A stretch of DNA of 44,085 bases from Rhodocyclus purpureus (GCF_016653115.1 NZ_NHRX01000063.1:95147-139231); one strand, 5' to 3'. Numbered from the stretch's first letter, positions 18,289-30,394 are shown. Numbers and translations are program-made. The notes: generated from the sequence alone by a model not told the origin.

Positions 18289-18822
18289 TTACTTCTTCTT
18301 CGTTTCCTTGAGGACGATCACTTCGTCGGAATAACGAACGCCCTTGCCCTTGTACGGTTCCGGCTTGCGATAAGCGCGGATTTCGGCAGCTACCTGACCG
18401 ACGAGTTGCTTGTCGACACCCTTGATCAGAATTTCCGTCTGCGTCGGCGTCTGCACGGTGATCCCGGCGGGCATCTTGTGCGCGACGGGGTGCGAGAAAC
18501 CGAGCGTCAGGTTCAGCGTATCGCCCTGCGCCTGCGCACGGTAACCGACGCCGACCAGGTTGAGCTTGCGCTCGAAACCCTTGCTGACGCCATGCACCAT
18601 GTTGGCGACGATGGCACGAACGGTTCCGGACAACGCGTTGGCGTTGGCCACGCCGTCGACCGGGCGGCAGCGCAGCTCGTTGCCTTCCTGCTCGACACGG
18701 ACTGCCGGATTGGCGGCGAAGCTGAGCGCGCCGAGCGGGCCCTTGACTGCGATCGCCTCTGCCGACAGAGCGACTTGTACGCCTTGCGGCAGCACGATTG
18801 GATTCTTGGCTACACGGGACAT
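18289..18822 (-). CDS. rplF: 50S ribosomal protein L6
   Basis: The 177-residue protein has two repeated alpha/beta domains. It begins [20 protein letters not shown] and contains [20 protein letters not shown] and the C-terminal motif [13 protein letters not shown] near the sarcin-ricin loop contact. It lies nine bases after rpsH. Confidence 0.98.
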   Translation of the reverse strand: MSRVAKNPIVLPQGVQVALSAEAIAVKGPLGALSFAANPAVRVEQEGNELRCRPVDGVANANALSGTVRAIVANMVHGVSKGFERKLNLVGVGYRAQAQGDTLNLTLGFSHPVAHKMPAGITVQTPTQTEILIKGVDKQLVGQVAAEIRAYRKPEPYKGKGVRYSDEVIVLKETKKK

Positions 18823-18831
18823 GGTTACCTC

Positions 18832-19227
18832 TTACGCCACGATGCAAAGCACTTCGCCGCCGACGTGGCTGGCGCGGGCCTTGCGGTCGGTCATGACGCC
18901 CTGCGGGGTCGACACGATGGCGACACCGAGACCATTCATCACACGCGGAATATCCTGGACGCCGCGATAGATGCGCAGACCGGGCTTGGAAACGCGCTCG
19001 ATGCGCTCGATGACCGGACGGCCGGCGTAGTACTTCAGGCCGATTTCCAGCTGCGGCTTGCCGTCGTTCTCACGAACGGCGAAGTCTTCGACGTAACCTT
19101 CGTCCTTCAACACCTTTGCAATCGCCACTTTCAGCTTCGAGGAAGGCATCGACACCGACGCCTTTTCCGCCATCTGTGCGTTGCGAATGCGGGTCAGCAT
19201 ATCGCTGATCGGATCGCTCATACTCAT
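18832..19227 (-). CDS. rpsH: 30S ribosomal protein S8
   Basis: The 131-residue central-domain 16S rRNA-binding protein begins [18 protein letters not shown] and ends [20 protein letters not shown] with the LCIVA tail. In E. coli, S8 represses the spc operon at rplE. I could not identify that site here. The ATG at 19227 is preferred over the one at 19221 because AGGAG stands at the right distance. Confidence 0.97.
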   Translation of the reverse strand: MSMSDPISDMLTRIRNAQMAEKASVSMPSSKLKVAIAKVLKDEGYVEDFAVRENDGKPQLEIGLKYYAGRPVIERIERVSKPGLRIYRGVQDIPRVMNGLGVAIVSTPQGVMTDRKARASHVGGEVLCIVA

Positions 19228-19242
19228 TTCGTAATCTCCTGC

Positions 19243-19548
19243 TTACCAGCTGGCCTTGGTCACGCCCGGCACTTCGCCGCGCATGACTGCGTCGCGCAGC
19301 TTGCTGCGACCCAGACCGAACTTGCGGTACACGCCACGCGGACGACCGGTCACCTGGCAACGATTGCGCAAACGCACGGGGCTGGAATTGCGCGGCAGCG
19401 CCTGCAGCTCGAGACGCGCGTTGAAGCGCTCTTCTTCGCTACGGCTCTGGTCATTGATTTGCGCGGTCAGCTCGGCACGCTTCTTGGCATACTTTTCGAC
19501 CATCTTGCCCCGCTTGTCTTCGCGGTTGATCAGTGCAAGTTTCGCCAT
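19243..19548 (-). CDS. rpsN: 30S ribosomal protein S14 (zinc-free type)
   Basis: The 101-residue protein is the long C-minus form without the zinc-ribbon cysteines. [20 protein letters not shown] starts it, and [20 protein letters not shown] with the RSKLR motif follows. The start at 19548 is chosen because upstream codons overlap the rplE end and lack similarity. It lies seven bases after rplE. Confidence 0.97.
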   Translation of the reverse strand: MAKLALINREDKRGKMVEKYAKKRAELTAQINDQSRSEEERFNARLELQALPRNSSPVRLRNRCQVTGRPRGVYRKFGLGRSKLRDAVMRGEVPGVTKASW

Positions 19549-19555
19549 GTTCGCC

Positions 19556-20095
<540 letters not shown>

Positions 20096-20097
20096 GC

Positions 20098-20415
20098 TTA
20101 AGCCCCCACCACTTCGCCGGACGACTTGAAGAAGCGCACCTTGGTGCCGTCTTCGAGCTGCTTGATGCCGACGCGATCGGCCTTGCCGGTCGCCGGGTTG
20201 TACAGTGCGACATTGGAAATATGAATGGGCATGTCCTTGTCGGCAAAACCGCCGACGACACCCTTCACCGGATTCGGCTTGACGTGCTTGCGGGCACGGT
20301 TGATGCCCTCGACCACGAGGCGATCGCCGAGCGAGCAGGAGAGAACCGTCCCGCGCTTGCCCTTGTCCTTGCCGGTGATGACGATGACTTCGTCACCTTT
20401 ACGAATCTTGTTCAT
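20098..20415 (-). CDS. rplX: 50S ribosomal protein L24
   Basis: The 105-residue assembly-initiator protein has the KOW motif near the start ([20 protein letters not shown]), then [11 protein letters not shown] and [20 protein letters not shown]. It sits near the tunnel exit. It lies nine bases after rplN. Confidence 0.98.
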   Translation of the reverse strand: MNKIRKGDEVIVITGKDKGKRGTVLSCSLGDRLVVEGINRARKHVKPNPVKGVVGGFADKDMPIHISNVALYNPATGKADRVGIKQLEDGTKVRFFKSSGEVVGA

Positions 20416-20424
20416 GGCGGCTCC

Positions 20425-20793
20425 TTACAGCACTTCCGGCGCCAGCGACACGATCTTCATGAAGCGCTCGGAGCGCAGTTCGCGCGTCACCGGGCCGAAG
20501 ATGCGCGTACCGATAGGCTCACCCTTGTTATTGAGGAGCACCGCCGCATTATTATCGAACTTGACCAGGGAACCATCGGCACGACGCACGCCCTTGGCGG
20601 TGCGAACGACCACCGCGCTATACACGTCGCCCTTCTTGACGCGGGAACGCGGGGCAGCATCCTTGATGCTGACCTTGATGACGTCGCCGATGCTTGCGTA
20701 GCGCCGCTTGGAGCCACCGAGCACCTTGATACACATGACCGAACGCGCGCCGGTGTTATCGGCGACGTCCAGTACCGTCTGCATCTGAATCAT
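20425..20793 (-). CDS. rplN: 50S ribosomal protein L14
   Basis: The 122-residue beta-barrel protein contacts the small subunit. [31 protein letters not shown] and [20 protein letters not shown] are diagnostic. It is the first gene of the spc block. A likely promoter and a structured leader occupy the 127 bp between it and rpsQ, as at the E. coli spc operon start. Confidence 0.98.
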   Translation of the reverse strand: MIQMQTVLDVADNTGARSVMCIKVLGGSKRRYASIGDVIKVSIKDAAPRSRVKKGDVYSAVVVRTAKGVRRADGSLVKFDNNAAVLLNNKGEPIGTRIFGPVTRELRSERFMKIVSLAPEVL

Positions 20794-20838
20794 TATTTAC
20801 TCCAACTTATCCCGCCGAATTCGCGGACAGTCTTGGAA

Positions 20839-20875
20839 CCCGTACGGGAGGAACGTGCGGCCGGGCGGCCGCACG
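20839..20875 (-). promoter_or_regulatory. Structured leader of the rplN (spc) block
   Basis: Two adjacent elements lie between the rplN promoter and the rplN start. CGTGCGGCC/GGCCGCACG (20854-20862 and 20867-20875) is a perfect 9-bp stem with a four-base loop. CCCGTACGGG (20839-20848) is a 10-base palindrome. There is no U-tract, so these are more likely mRNA structure than a terminator. Confidence 0.5.
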
Positions 20876-20888
20876 ACAAAGAGGCGGC

Positions 20889-20916
20889 ATTATAGCCGCC
20901 TCCGTCTAGATTGCAA
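20889..20916 (-). promoter_or_regulatory. Sigma70-like promoter before rplN, -10 framed by a palindrome
   Basis: Minus strand: TTGCAA (20911-20916), a 16-bp spacer and TATAAT (20889-20894). The -10 hexamer is exactly the loop of a perfect 8-bp inverted repeat, GAGGCGGC (20881-20888) with GCCGCCTC (20895-20902). The GC-rich sequence after the -10 is the kind of discriminator seen at ppGpp-inhibited promoters. Confidence 0.65.
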
Positions 20917-20920
20917 AGCG

Positions 20921-21187
20921 TTAAATTGCGGACGCTTTTTCCAGCAGGCGCGTGACTGCCCACGCCTTGGTCTTCGAAACCGGACGGGTCTCGGTGATTT
21001 CCACCAGGTCGCCGGCCTTTGCCTCGTTGCCTTCGTTGTGCGCGTGATACTTCTTGGTGCGCACGATGATCTTGTCGTACATCGGGTGCTTGACGCGACG
21101 TTCGATCAGCACCGTCACCGTCTTGTCCATCTTGTCGCTGACCACGCGACCGATCAGAGTACGCTTGATGGAGGTCGATTCGCTCAT
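20921..21187 (-). CDS. rpsQ: 30S ribosomal protein S17
   Basis: The 88-residue OB-fold protein binds 16S rRNA early in assembly. [20 protein letters not shown] and [12 protein letters not shown] are family marks. Its start overlaps the rpmC stop by four bases (ATGA). It is the last gene of the S10 block before the rplN promoter. Confidence 0.97.
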   Translation of the reverse strand: MSESTSIKRTLIGRVVSDKMDKTVTVLIERRVKHPMYDKIIVRTKKYHAHNEGNEAKAGDLVEITETRPVSKTKAWAVTRLLEKASAI

Positions 21188-21378
21188 TGTTGCACCGCCT
21201 TTTCACGGAGGACGGTGCGCACGCGCGCGATGTCGCGACGCACCTTGCCAAGCTGGCTAGTGTTGGAAATCTGCTGCGTCGCCACCTGGACGCGCAGGCC
21301 GAACTGCGCCTTCAGCAGATCAAGCAATTCCTGCTTCAGCTCGTCGACGCTCTTCGTTCTGAGTTCACTGGCTTTCAT
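21184..21378 (-). CDS. rpmC: 50S ribosomal protein L29
   Basis: The 64-residue two-helix protein sits at the tunnel exit near the SRP and trigger-factor docking site. It has [20 protein letters not shown] and [20 protein letters not shown]. It is tightly packed between rplP (two-base gap) and rpsQ (four-base overlap). Confidence 0.97.
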   Translation of the reverse strand: MKASELRTKSVDELKQELLDLLKAQFGLRVQVATQQISNTSQLGKVRRDIARVRTVLREKAVQQ

Positions 21379-21380
21379 GT

Positions 21381-21794
21381 TTATCCCACCATTCGCGTGA
21401 CGAAAGTCGTCGCAATCGGCAACTTGGCAGCTGCCAGGGCGAACGCCTCGCGGGCGAGCGACTCGGCCACGCCGTCCATCTCGTAGAGCACCTTGCCCGG
21501 CTGAATCTCGGCGACGTAGTACTCGGGGTTGCCCTTGCCGTTACCCATCCGCACTTCAGCCGGCTTCTTCGAGATCGGTTTGTCGGGGAAGACACGGATC
21601 CAGATGCGGCCGCCGCGCTTGATGTGGCGGGTCATCGCCCGCCGCGCCGCCTCGATCTGACGCGCAGTCAGACGACCGCGATCGGTCGCCTTGAGGCCGA
21701 ACTCGCCGAAGCTGACCTTGGCGCCACGAGTCGCCAGGCCGGTGTTACGGCCCTTCTGCTCCTTGCGATACTTTCTTCTAGCTGGCTGCAGCAT
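21381..21794 (-). CDS. rplP: 50S ribosomal protein L16
   Basis: The 137-residue protein helps position A-site tRNA. It begins [20 protein letters not shown] and contains [20 protein letters not shown] and [20 protein letters not shown]. Its first 17 bases lie within the 3' end of rpsC, a longer overlap than the other junctions here. Confidence 0.98.
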   Translation of the reverse strand: MLQPARRKYRKEQKGRNTGLATRGAKVSFGEFGLKATDRGRLTARQIEAARRAMTRHIKRGGRIWIRVFPDKPISKKPAEVRMGNGKGNPEYYVAEIQPGKVLYEMDGVAESLAREAFALAAAKLPIATTFVTRMVG

Positions 21795-22584
21795 CTTTGA
21801 CTCCTGCCTTTCTTACACGTTTTGCCGGCGCCTTGTCGCCTTCGGCACCCTCAGTCTTCACGACGCGACCGCGCGGACGGTCATCGCCGGGACGAACACC
21901 GCGACGCGCCTTGCGCGCTGCCTCGTCAGCCTCAGCGGCCGCCGGAGCTTCGTTGCGGTTGAGCAGGTCGCCCTTGTAAACCCATACCTTGATGCCGATG
22001 ATGCCGTAGGTCGTCTCGGCTTCGGAGGTCGCGTAGTCGATGTCGGCACGCAGCGTGTGCAGCGGCACGCGACCTTCGCGATACCACTCGCGACGCGCGA
22101 TCTCGGCGCCGTTCAGACGGCCCGAGCTCATCACCTTGATGCCCTGGGCGCCGAGACGCATCGCGTTCTGCATCGCGCGCTTCATGGCGCGGCGGAACAT
22201 GATGCGCTTTTCGAGCTGCTGGGCGATCGAGTCGGCGATCAGCTGCGCGTCGAGTTCCGGCTTGCGGATTTCCTCGATCGACACATGCACGGGGACGCCG
22301 AGGATGCGCTGCAGGTCGACGCGGAGCTGGTCGATGTCTTCGCCCTTCTTGCCGATGACAACGCCGGGGCGGGCCGAGAACACGGTGACGCGCGCGTTCT
22401 TCGCCGGGCGCTCGATGAGGACGCGGCCGACGGAGGCGTGCTTCAGCTTCTTCTTCAGGTAATCGCGGACCTTGATGTCTTCGTTGAGCATGCCCGCGAA
22501 GTTCTTGCTATTCGCGTACCAGCGCGAGGACCAGTCACGCGTGACAGCCAGGCGAAAACCGGTCGGATGAATCTTCTGTCCCAT
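21778..22584 (-). CDS. rpsC: 30S ribosomal protein S3 with C-terminal extension
   Basis: The 268-residue protein lines the mRNA entry site and has helicase activity with S4 and S5. [20 protein letters not shown] starts it. The KH domain carries [20 protein letters not shown]. The C-terminal domain ends near [16 protein letters not shown]. Beyond that, about 50 residues rich in Ala, Arg, Lys and Asp extend past the E. coli length (233). This low-complexity tail is common in betaproteobacteria and probably disordered. Confidence 0.98.
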   Translation of the reverse strand: MGQKIHPTGFRLAVTRDWSSRWYANSKNFAGMLNEDIKVRDYLKKKLKHASVGRVLIERPAKNARVTVFSARPGVVIGKKGEDIDQLRVDLQRILGVPVHVSIEEIRKPELDAQLIADSIAQQLEKRIMFRRAMKRAMQNAMRLGAQGIKVMSSGRLNGAEIARREWYREGRVPLHTLRADIDYATSEAETTYGIIGIKVWVYKGDLLNRNEAPAAAEADEAARKARRGVRPGDDRPRGRVVKTEGAEGDKAPAKRVRKAGVKDAAAS

Positions 22585-22593
22585 TTGTAGTCC

Positions 22594-22923
22594 TCAGTTC
22601 CCGACGGTCAGGTAAATATGGCAGGTCGGCTTGACGATGCGGTTGCCACGACCCTTCGCACGGGCGGAGAAGCGCTTCAGCACCGCGCCTTTTTCAACGT
22701 AGATCGTCTTGACCTTGAGCTCGTCGATGTCGGCGCCGTCGTTGTGTTCGGCATTCGCGATCGCCGACTCCAGCACCTTCTTGATGATCTGGGCACCCTT
22801 CTTCGGGCTGAACGCCAGAATGTTCAGGGCCTTATCCACCGGCAAACCGCGGATCTGGTCGGCAACGAGGCGACCTTTCTGGTCCGACAGGCGTACGCCG
22901 CGCAATACAGCACGAGTTTCCAT
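22594..22923 (-). CDS. rplV: 50S ribosomal protein L22
   Basis: The 109-residue protein has a long hairpin that lines the exit tunnel. It includes [40 protein letters not shown] and the hairpin end [16 protein letters not shown]. It lies nine bases after rpsS. Confidence 0.98.
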   Translation of the reverse strand: METRAVLRGVRLSDQKGRLVADQIRGLPVDKALNILAFSPKKGAQIIKKVLESAIANAEHNDGADIDELKVKTIYVEKGAVLKRFSARAKGRGNRIVKPTCHIYLTVGN

Positions 22924-22932
22924 ATCCTCTCC

Positions 22933-23208
22933 TTACCTCTTCGCCTTCTTGCCGGCGGTATGTCCCTTGAAGGTACGCGTCAGGGAGAACTCGCCGAGCT
23001 TGTGGCCGACCATGTTTTCGGTGATGTACACCGGGATGTGCTGCTTGCCGTTGTGCACGGCAATGGTCAGGCCGACGAAATCGGGCAGGACCGTCGAGCG
23101 ACGCGACCAGGTCTTGATCGGGCGCTTGTCTTTCGACACACGAACGGCGTCGACTTTCTTGATCAGGTGGGCGTCGACGAACGGGCCCTTTTTGATGGAA
23201 CGTCCCAT
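22933..23208 (-). CDS. rpsS: 30S ribosomal protein S19
   Basis: The 91-residue head protein forms a complex with S13. It begins [20 protein letters not shown] and contains [20 protein letters not shown] and [18 protein letters not shown]. It lies 13 bases after rplB. Confidence 0.98.
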   Translation of the reverse strand: MGRSIKKGPFVDAHLIKKVDAVRVSKDKRPIKTWSRRSTVLPDFVGLTIAVHNGKQHIPVYITENMVGHKLGEFSLTRTFKGHTAGKKAKR

Positions 23209-23221
23209 GGTTCTCTATCCC

Positions 23222-24049
23222 TTAGCGTTTGTGACGGCGCTGAACGATCATCGAGTTCGTGCGCTTGTTGCGACGAGTACGATAACCCTTGGTCTTCGTG
23301 CCCCACGGGCTGACCGGCGCCATACCGGCCGCAGTACGGCCTTCACCACCGCCGTGCGGGTGGTCGATCGGGTTCATGACGACACCGCGAACCGTCGGAC
23401 GCACACCACGCCAGCGCATCGCACCGGCCTTGCCGATCGAGCGCAGGCTGTGCTCGGCGTTACCGACTTCACCGATGGTCGCGCGGCACTCGACGTGCAC
23501 GCGGCGGATTTCACCGGAACGCAGACGCAGCTGGGCATAGACGCCTTCGCGCGCGAGCAGCTGCACCGCAGCACCGGCCGAGCGCGCCAGCTGCGCACCC
23601 TTGCCCGGGATCATCTCGATGCAGTGGATCGTGGTACCGACCGGGATGTTGCGGATCGGCAGCGTGTTGCCGGCCTTGATCGGCGCTTCCGAGCCACTGA
23701 CGATCTGCTGACCGACGGTGAGGCCCTTCGGCGCGATGATGTAACGACGCTCGCCATCGGCGTAGAGAACCAGCGCGATGTTGGCGCTGCGGTTCGGGTC
23801 GTATTCGAGACGCTCCACCTTGGCGACGATGCCGTCCTTGTTGCGACGGAAATCGATCACACGGTAGTGCTGCTTGTGACCACCGCCCTGGTGACGGGTG
23901 GTGATGCGACCGTTGTTGTTGCGGCCGGCCTTCTTCGACTGCGGCTCGACGAGCGAGGCCAGCGGCTTGCCCTTGTGCAGGTCGGGATTGACGACCTTGA
24001 CGACGGCACGACGGCCCGGCGACGTGGGCTTGACTTTGACGAGAGCCAT
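23222..24049 (-). CDS. rplB: 50S ribosomal protein L2
   Basis: The 275-residue protein is essential for peptidyl-transferase centre structure and subunit joining. [20 protein letters not shown] starts it. The C-terminal [18 protein letters not shown] contains the conserved histidine near the catalytic centre, with [19 protein letters not shown] after it. It starts directly where rplW ends. Confidence 0.98.
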   Translation of the reverse strand: MALVKVKPTSPGRRAVVKVVNPDLHKGKPLASLVEPQSKKAGRNNNGRITTRHQGGGHKQHYRVIDFRRNKDGIVAKVERLEYDPNRSANIALVLYADGERRYIIAPKGLTVGQQIVSGSEAPIKAGNTLPIRNIPVGTTIHCIEMIPGKGAQLARSAGAAVQLLAREGVYAQLRLRSGEIRRVHVECRATIGEVGNAEHSLRSIGKAGAMRWRGVRPTVRGVVMNPIDHPHGGGEGRTAAGMAPVSPWGTKTKGYRTRRNKRTNSMIVQRRHKR

Positions 24050-24352
24050 TTACGCTGCCCCCCCTTCGACGAAATTGATAGCCTGACCAGCGGCGAGGCT
24101 GACGAAAGCCTTCTTCCAGCCCTTGCGGCGACCGTTGAAGCGACCGAAGCGCTTCTGCTTGCCCTTGACGTTGGCGATCTGCACCGACTCGACCTGCACC
24201 TTGAACAGCAGCTCGACGGCAGCTTTCACTTCAGGCTTGGTCGCGTCGCTGGCGACGCGGAAGATCACCTGCTCGTTCTTCTCGGCGACCCAGGTCGCCT
24301 TTTCCGAGATCTGGGGAGCGAGCAAAACCTGCAATAGACGTTCCTGGTTCAT
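24050..24352 (-). CDS. rplW: 50S ribosomal protein L23
   Basis: The 100-residue tunnel-exit protein is a docking point for trigger factor and [43 protein letters not shown] and [18 protein letters not shown] are family marks. Its start overlaps the rplD stop by four bases. Confidence 0.97.
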   Translation of the reverse strand: MNQERLLQVLLAPQISEKATWVAEKNEQVIFRVASDATKPEVKAAVELLFKVQVESVQIANVKGKQKRFGRFNGRRKGWKKAFVSLAAGQAINFVEGGAA

Positions 24353-24969
24353 CCCAGCATCTCCTCAAACTTGGCGACGGCGCTCTTGGTCAGCAGCACC
24401 TTCGGGAAGCGGATCAGCGACACCGGATCCGCTTCGCTGACTTCGAGAACCAGCACGTTGGGCAGGTTGCGCGAAGCAAGGAACACGTTCTCGTCGAGCG
24501 AGTCGGTGATGACCAGCACGGAGTCGTAGCCCATGCCCTTGATCTTCTGCGCGAAGAGCTTGGTCTTCGGCGCTTCGACTGCGATCGACTCGACCACGGC
24601 CAGACGGTCTTCGCGTGCCAGCTGCGAGAAGATCGACGCCATGCCGGCGCGATACATCTTCTTGTTCAGTTTCTGGCTGAAGTTCTCGTCGGGGGAGTTC
24701 GGGAAGGTACGACCGCCGCCACGCCACAGCGGCGAGGACGACATACCCGAACGCGCGCGACCGGTGCCCTTCTGGCCCCACGGCTTGCGCGTGGTGTGGC
24801 TGACCTGCTCACGGTCCTTCTGGGCGCGGTTGCCGCTACGGGCATTGGCCTGGTAGGCGACGACGACCTGGTGGATCAGCGCTTCGTTGTAGTCGCGGCC
24901 GAACAGCACGTCGGAGGCCTGCAGGCGGCTAGCTTCCTGGCCTTGTTCGTTGATGACCTTGAGTTCCAT
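24349..24969 (-). CDS. rplD: 50S ribosomal protein L4
   Basis: The 206-residue protein has a long loop, [20 protein letters not shown], with [10 protein letters not shown] following, that reaches into the exit tunnel. A Rossmann-like body follows. In gammaproteobacteria L4 represses its own operon through the S10 leader. The leader before rplC here is structured, but I cannot equate it with that element. The start overlaps the rplC stop by one base (TAATG). Confidence 0.98.
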   Translation of the reverse strand: MELKVINEQGQEASRLQASDVLFGRDYNEALIHQVVVAYQANARSGNRAQKDREQVSHTTRKPWGQKGTGRARSGMSSSPLWRGGGRTFPNSPDENFSQKLNKKMYRAGMASIFSQLAREDRLAVVESIAVEAPKTKLFAQKIKGMGYDSVLVITDSLDENVFLASRNLPNVLVLEVSEADPVSLIRFPKVLLTKSAVAKFEEMLG

Positions 24970-25613
24970 TATGCCCCCGCCTTGACTGCAGGACGCACGA
25001 TCACGTCCGACCCCTTGGAGCCGGGCACGGCGCCCTTGACCAACAGCAACTGACGCTCGACGTCCACACGGACGACTTCGAGGTTCTGCTGCGTACGCTT
25101 CACGTCGCCGAGATGGCCGGCCATGCGCTTGCCCGGGAAGACGCGACCCGGATCCTGCGCCATGCCGATCGAGCCCGGTGCATTGTGCGACACGGAGTTA
25201 CCGTGCGAGGCGCGCTGCGAGCTGAAGTTGTGGCGCTTGATGCCGCCCGCGAAGCCCTTACCGATGCTCTTGCCGGTGACGTCGACCTTCTGGCCGACGG
25301 CGAACAGGGTGACGGCGATGTGGTCGCCCGGCTTCAGCGAAGCCAGCTGTTCGGGGGTGACGGTGAACTCGCGCAGCGTGTGCCCGGCTTCGACGCCGGC
25401 CTTGGCGAGGTGACCCGCCAGCGGTTTATTGACACGGGAAGCGCGGCGCTGACCGAAGGTCACCTGGACGGCGGCGTAGCCGTCGTTTTCAGGCGTTTTG
25501 ATCTGGGCGACGCGGTTGTTCGACACGTCGAGCACCGTGACCGGGACGGAAGCACCGTCGTCGGTAAAGATGCGCGTCATGCCGACCTTGCGCCCAACAA
25601 GGCCTAGACTCAT
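24969..25613 (-). CDS. rplC: 50S ribosomal protein L3
   Basis: The 214-residue protein begins [20 protein letters not shown]. It carries the tryptophan-finger region around [20 protein letters not shown] and [15 protein letters not shown], whose glutamine-containing loop is methylated in E. coli. The start is the ATG at 25613. The frame runs further upstream through the leader without family residues. The gene has its own likely promoter. Confidence 0.98.
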   Translation of the reverse strand: MSLGLVGRKVGMTRIFTDDGASVPVTVLDVSNNRVAQIKTPENDGYAAVQVTFGQRRASRVNKPLAGHLAKAGVEAGHTLREFTVTPEQLASLKPGDHIAVTLFAVGQKVDVTGKSIGKGFAGGIKRHNFSSQRASHGNSVSHNAPGSIGMAQDPGRVFPGKRMAGHLGDVKRTQQNLEVVRVDVERQLLLVKGAVPGSKGSDVIVRPAVKAGA

Positions 25614-25666
25614 TGTTTTCTCCTCTTGCCGGCTGCGATTGGCCGGCGAGCGATGCAAGTCAAAAT

Positions 25667-25689
25667 GGGCGGCCTCGATGAGGTCGCCC
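25667..25689 (-). promoter_or_regulatory. Hairpin in the rplC leader
   Basis: GGGCG-G-CCT and AGG-T-CGCCC pair across a short loop (25667-25689) just downstream of the predicted rplC transcription start. A second small repeat, GCCGGC at 25628-25633 and 25642-25647, is closer to the gene. They give the L3/L4 mRNA a structured leader of about 85 bases. Confidence 0.45.
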
Positions 25690-25703
25690 GGCTAAAGCGG
25701 CGG

Positions 25704-25732
25704 ATTATAGCCGCCGCGACTGCTTGATGCAA
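25704..25732 (-). promoter_or_regulatory. Sigma70-like promoter before rplC, -10 framed by a palindrome
   Basis: Minus strand: TTGCAT (25727-25732), a 17-bp spacer and TATAAT (25704-25709). The -10 lies in the loop of a perfect 7-bp GC inverted repeat, GCGGCGG (25697-25703) with CCGCCGC (25711-25717). This is the same architecture as at rplN. The promoter lies downstream of rpsJ, so rpsJ is excluded from it. Confidence 0.65.
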
Positions 25733-25738
25733 TACTGC

Positions 25739-26050
25739 TTACTGCAACTTGATCTCGACGTCCACACCCGCGGGCAGATCGAGCTTCATCAGCGCGTCGA
25801 CAGTCTTGTCGGTCGGGTCGATGATGTCCATCAGGCGCAGGTGGGTACGGATCTCGAACTGGTCACGCGAGGTCTTGTTGACGTGCGGCGAACGCAGGAC
25901 GTCGAAGCGCTCGATACGCGTCGGCAGCGGCACCGGGCCACGCACGACGGCGCCGGTACGCTTGGCGGTGTCGACGATTTCCTGGGCCGACTGGTCGATC
26001 AGGCGATAGTCGAAGGCCTTGAGGCGGATGCGGATTTTCTGGCTTTGCAT
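25739..26050 (-). CDS. rpsJ: 30S ribosomal protein S10 / NusE
   Basis: The 103-residue protein is both a head protein of the 30S subunit and NusE, the NusB/NusG partner in antitermination and transcription-translation coupling. [20 protein letters not shown] starts it, and HKDSREQFEIRTH-like residues ([17 protein letters not shown]) and the [12 protein letters not shown] end follow. The ATG at 26050 is chosen over an upstream in-frame ATG without similarity. It follows tuf by 66 bp, with no promoter seen in that gap. Confidence 0.97.
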   Translation of the reverse strand: MQSQKIRIRLKAFDYRLIDQSAQEIVDTAKRTGAVVRGPVPLPTRIERFDVLRSPHVNKTSRDQFEIRTHLRLMDIIDPTDKTVDALMKLDLPAGVDVEIKLQ

Positions 26051-26116
26051 GTTTTTTCCAAAGAGCGAGGGGGAGCGCGAAGGCGCCACGCGCAGGCGGC
26101 GCCCTCCCGGGCAGTA

Positions 26117-27307
<1,191 letters not shown>

Positions 27308-27325
27308 TGCTATTCCCTTGAATGA

Positions 27326-29419
27326 TTACTTCTTGTTGATGACGGCTTCAGCGACGTTCTTCGGCGCTTCGGCGTAGTGCTTGAATTCCATCGAGTAGGT
27401 CGCGCGACCCTGGGTCAGCGAGCGCAGCTGCGTCGCGTAGCCGAACATCTCGGCCAGCGGCACCTCGGCGCGGACGGCCTTCATGCCACCCGGGATGTCG
27501 TCCATGCCCTGCACCATGCCGCGGCGGCTGGACAGGTCGCCCATGACGTTGCCCATGTAGTCTTCCGGGGTCTCGACTTCGACCGACATCATCGGCTCGA
27601 GCAGGGTCGGCTGCGCCTTGCGCATGCCTTCCTTGAACGCCATCGAGGCGGCCATGCGGAACGCGTTCTCGTTCGAGTCGACGTCGTGGTAGGAACCGTC
27701 GAACAGCGTGAACTTGATGTCGACGACCGGGAAGCCGGCGAGCACGCCGCTGGTGATCGCGTCCTGCAGACCCTTGTCCACCGCCGGGATGTACTCGCGC
27801 GGAACGACGCCGCCCTTGATCGCGTCGACGAACTCGTAGCCCTTGCCGGCTTCGTTCGGTTCGATCTTGAGCCAGACGTGGCCAAACTGGCCGCGACCGC
27901 CGGACTGCTTGACAAACTTGCCTTCCTGCTCGACCGCCTTCTTGATGCACTCGCGGTACGCCACCTGCGGCGCGCCGACGTTGGCATCGACACCGAACTC
28001 GCGCTTCATGCGGTCGACGATGATTTCGAGGTGCAGTTCGCCCATGCCCGAGATGATGGTCTGGCCCGACTCCTCGTCGGTGCGCACGCGGAAGGACGGA
28101 TCCTCGGCAGCCAGGCGACCGAGCGCGATGCCCATCTTCTCCTGGTCGGCCTTGGTCTTCGGCTCGACGGCGACGTGGATCACCGGCTCGGGGAACTCCA
28201 TGCGCTCGAGGATGACCGGCGCTTCCGGGTCGGCCAGGGTTTCACCCGTGGTCACGTCCTTCAGGCCGACGCAGGCGGCGATGTCGCCGGCGAGCACTTC
28301 CTTGATTTCGACGCGATCGTTGGCGTGCATCTGCAGCACGCGGCCGACGCGCTCCTTGCGCCCCTTGACCGAGTTGTAGACGGTGTCGCCCGACTTGAGC
28401 ACGCCCGAGTACACGCGGATGAAGGTGAGCTGGCCGACGTAGGGGTCGGTCATCAGCTTGAACGCGAGCGCGGAGAACTTGGCGTCGTCGCTGGCTTCAC
28501 GCGTCGTCGGCTGGCCATTGTCGTCTTCGCAGGCAACCGGCGGGATGTCCACCGGCGACGGCAGGAACTGGATGACCGCGTCGAGCATGCGCTGCACGCC
28601 CTTGTTCTTGAACGCGGAACCGCACAGCATCGGCTGGATTTCGCAGGCGAGGGTGCGCTGGCGCAGGCCGGCAATGATGTCCTCTTCCGACAGTTCGCCG
28701 TTCTCGAGGTACGAGTTCATCAGTTCCTCGGACGCCTCGGCGGCGGCCTCGACCATCTGCTCACGCCAGGTGTTGGCGACGTCAACGAGGTCGGCGGGGA
28801 TGTCGGCGTATTCGAACTTCATGCCGTTGCTCGCCTCGTCCCAGACGATCGCCTTCATCTTCAGCAGATCGACGACGCCGACGAAGCTGTCCTCGGCACC
28901 GATCGGAACCACGATCGGCACGGGGTTGGCCTTCAGGCGCGTCTTCATCTGCTCGACGACCTTGAAAAAGTTGGCGCCGGAGCGGTCCATCTTGTTCACG
29001 AACGCGAGACGCGGCACCTTGTACTTGGTGGCCTGGCGCCAGACGGTTTCCGACTGCGGCTGCACGCCGCCGACCGCACAGTAGACCATGCAGGCGCCGT
29101 CGAGCACGCGCATCGAGCGCTCGACTTCGATGGTGAAGTCGACGTGCCCCGGGGTGTCGATGATGTTGAAGCGGTGTTCCGGGAAGGACAGGTCCATGCC
29201 CTTCCAGAAGCAGGTGGTCGCCGCGGAGGTGATGGTGATGCCACGCTCCTGCTCCTGCTCCATCCAGTCCATGGTCGCAGCACCGTCGTGAACTTCGCCG
29301 AGCTTGTGGTTCACACCGGTGTAGAAGAGGATGCGCTCGGTCGTGGTGGTCTTGCCGGCGTCGATGTGCGCGCTGATACCGATGTTGCGGTAGCGCTCGA
29401 TAGGGGTTTTACGTGCCAC
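27326..29419 (-). CDS. fusA: Elongation factor G
   Basis: The 697-residue translocase GTPase catalyses mRNA-tRNA movement and, with RRF, ribosome recycling. [12 protein letters not shown] near residue 17 is G1, DTPGHVDFT is G3, and [10 protein letters not shown] is G4. Domain IV is present, with [15 protein letters not shown] and [18 protein letters not shown]. Length agrees with EF-G rather than RF3 or LepA. It lies 33 bases after rpsG. Confidence 0.98.
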   Translation of the reverse strand: MARKTPIERYRNIGISAHIDAGKTTTTERILFYTGVNHKLGEVHDGAATMDWMEQEQERGITITSAATTCFWKGMDLSFPEHRFNIIDTPGHVDFTIEVERSMRVLDGACMVYCAVGGVQPQSETVWRQATKYKVPRLAFVNKMDRSGANFFKVVEQMKTRLKANPVPIVVPIGAEDSFVGVVDLLKMKAIVWDEASNGMKFEYADIPADLVDVANTWREQMVEAAAEASEELMNSYLENGELSEEDIIAGLRQRTLACEIQPMLCGSAFKNKGVQRMLDAVIQFLPSPVDIPPVACEDDNGQPTTREASDDAKFSALAFKLMTDPYVGQLTFIRVYSGVLKSGDTVYNSVKGRKERVGRVLQMHANDRVEIKEVLAGDIAACVGLKDVTTGETLADPEAPVILERMEFPEPVIHVAVEPKTKADQEKMGIALGRLAAEDPSFRVRTDEESGQTIISGMGELHLEIIVDRMKREFGVDANVGAPQVAYRECIKKAVEQEGKFVKQSGGRGQFGHVWLKIEPNEAGKGYEFVDAIKGGVVPREYIPAVDKGLQDAITSGVLAGFPVVDIKFTLFDGSYHDVDSNENAFRMAASMAFKEGMRKAQPTLLEPMMSVEVETPEDYMGNVMGDLSSRRGMVQGMDDIPGGMKAVRAEVPLAEMFGYATQLRSLTQGRATYSMEFKHYAEAPKNVAEAVINKK

Positions 29420-29452
29420 GTTGTCAGCCTTCGCTAAGTAGGTTCGTCGGCA

Positions 29453-29923
29453 TTAGAAGCGGTAGTGGGCGAAGGCCTTGTTCGCCTCGGCCATGCGGTG
29501 GACTTCATCGCGCTTCTTGACGGCACCGCCACGGTTTTCCGAGGCTTCGAGCATCTCGGCGGCCAGGCGCTGACCCATCGACTTTTCCGAACGCTTGCGC
29601 GCCGCTTCACGCAGCCAGCGCATCGCCAGCGCCATGCGGCGGTTGGGGCGGACTTCGACCGGAACCTGGTAGTTGGCACCACCGACGCGGCGGCTCTTGA
29701 CTTCGACCAGCGGCTTGACGTTGCCCATCGCGGAGGTGAAGACCTCGAGCGGATCCTTGCCGCCCTTGGCGGCGATGATGTCGAAGGCACCATAGACGAT
29801 GCGCTCGGCGACCGACTTCTTGCCGGACATCATGATGGTGTTGACGAATTTGGAGACTTCGACACTCCCGAACTTCGGATCGGGGAGAATATCGCGCTTG
29901 GGAACTTCACGACGACGGGGCAT
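29453..29923 (-). CDS. rpsG: 30S ribosomal protein S7
   Basis: The 156-residue protein nucleates 30S head assembly and contacts E-site tRNA. It begins [20 protein letters not shown], contains [20 protein letters not shown] and ends [14 protein letters not shown]. In E. coli S7 represses the str operon from the rpsL-rpsG gap. The gap here is 93 bp, and I see no comparable element with confidence. Confidence 0.98.
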   Translation of the reverse strand: MPRRREVPKRDILPDPKFGSVEVSKFVNTIMMSGKKSVAERIVYGAFDIIAAKGGKDPLEVFTSAMGNVKPLVEVKSRRVGGANYQVPVEVRPNRRMALAMRWLREAARKRSEKSMGQRLAAEMLEASENRGGAVKKRDEVHRMAEANKAFAHYRF

Positions 29924-30016
29924 GGATGACCTCAGAAATGAAAGGATTCAGTCGAGGGGTCGCAGGACGCGCCCCTCCCGGCCGCCCAGGCGAGCGGCCA
30001 CTTACTAAGACCTGGA

Positions 30017-30394
30017 TCAGGCCTTCTTCGGGCGCTTGGCGCCGTACTTCGAACGCGACTGCTTGCGGTCCTTGACGCCCTGGGTGTCGAGCGAACCGCG
30101 CACGGTGTGGTAACGCACACCCGGCAAGTCCTTGACACGGCCACCGCGGATCAGCACCACCGAGTGCTCCTGCAGGTTGTGGCCTTCACCGCCGATGTAC
30201 GAGATGACCTCGAAACCGTTGGTCAGGCGAACCTTGCACACCTTACGCAGCGCGGAGTTCGGCTTCTTCGGGGTCGTCGTGTACACACGCGTACAGACGC
30301 CGCGCTTCTGCGGGCAGTTTTCCAGCGCAGGCACCTTGCTCTTGCTGCGCACAAGCGTACGCGGCTTGCGTACGAGCTGGTTGATAGTCGGCAT
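30017..30394 (-). CDS. rpsL: 30S ribosomal protein S12
   Basis: The 125-residue decoding-centre protein begins [33 protein letters not shown] and [18 protein letters not shown] carry the wild-type lysines at the usual streptomycin-resistance positions (42 and 87), so no resistance mutation is visible. The start is the ATG at 30394. The frame extends 22 codons upstream through the leader without similarity. Confidence 0.98.
   Translation of the reverse strand: MPTINQLVRKPRTLVRSKSKVPALENCPQKRGVCTRVYTTTPKKPNSALRKVCKVRLTNGFEVISYIGGEGHNLQEHSVVLIRGGRVKDLPGVRYHTVRGSLDTQGVKDRKQSRSKYGAKRPKKA

Noticed and set aside
26051-26116. Terminator between tuf and rpsJ
   Set aside because: The gap is GC-rich and can fold, but no U-tract follows a stable stem. 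The T-run near 26055 lies next to the rpsJ ribosome site.
30017-30394. Streptomycin-resistance allele of rpsL
   Set aside because: The lysines in TTPKKPNSA and [10 protein letters not shown] are wild-type.
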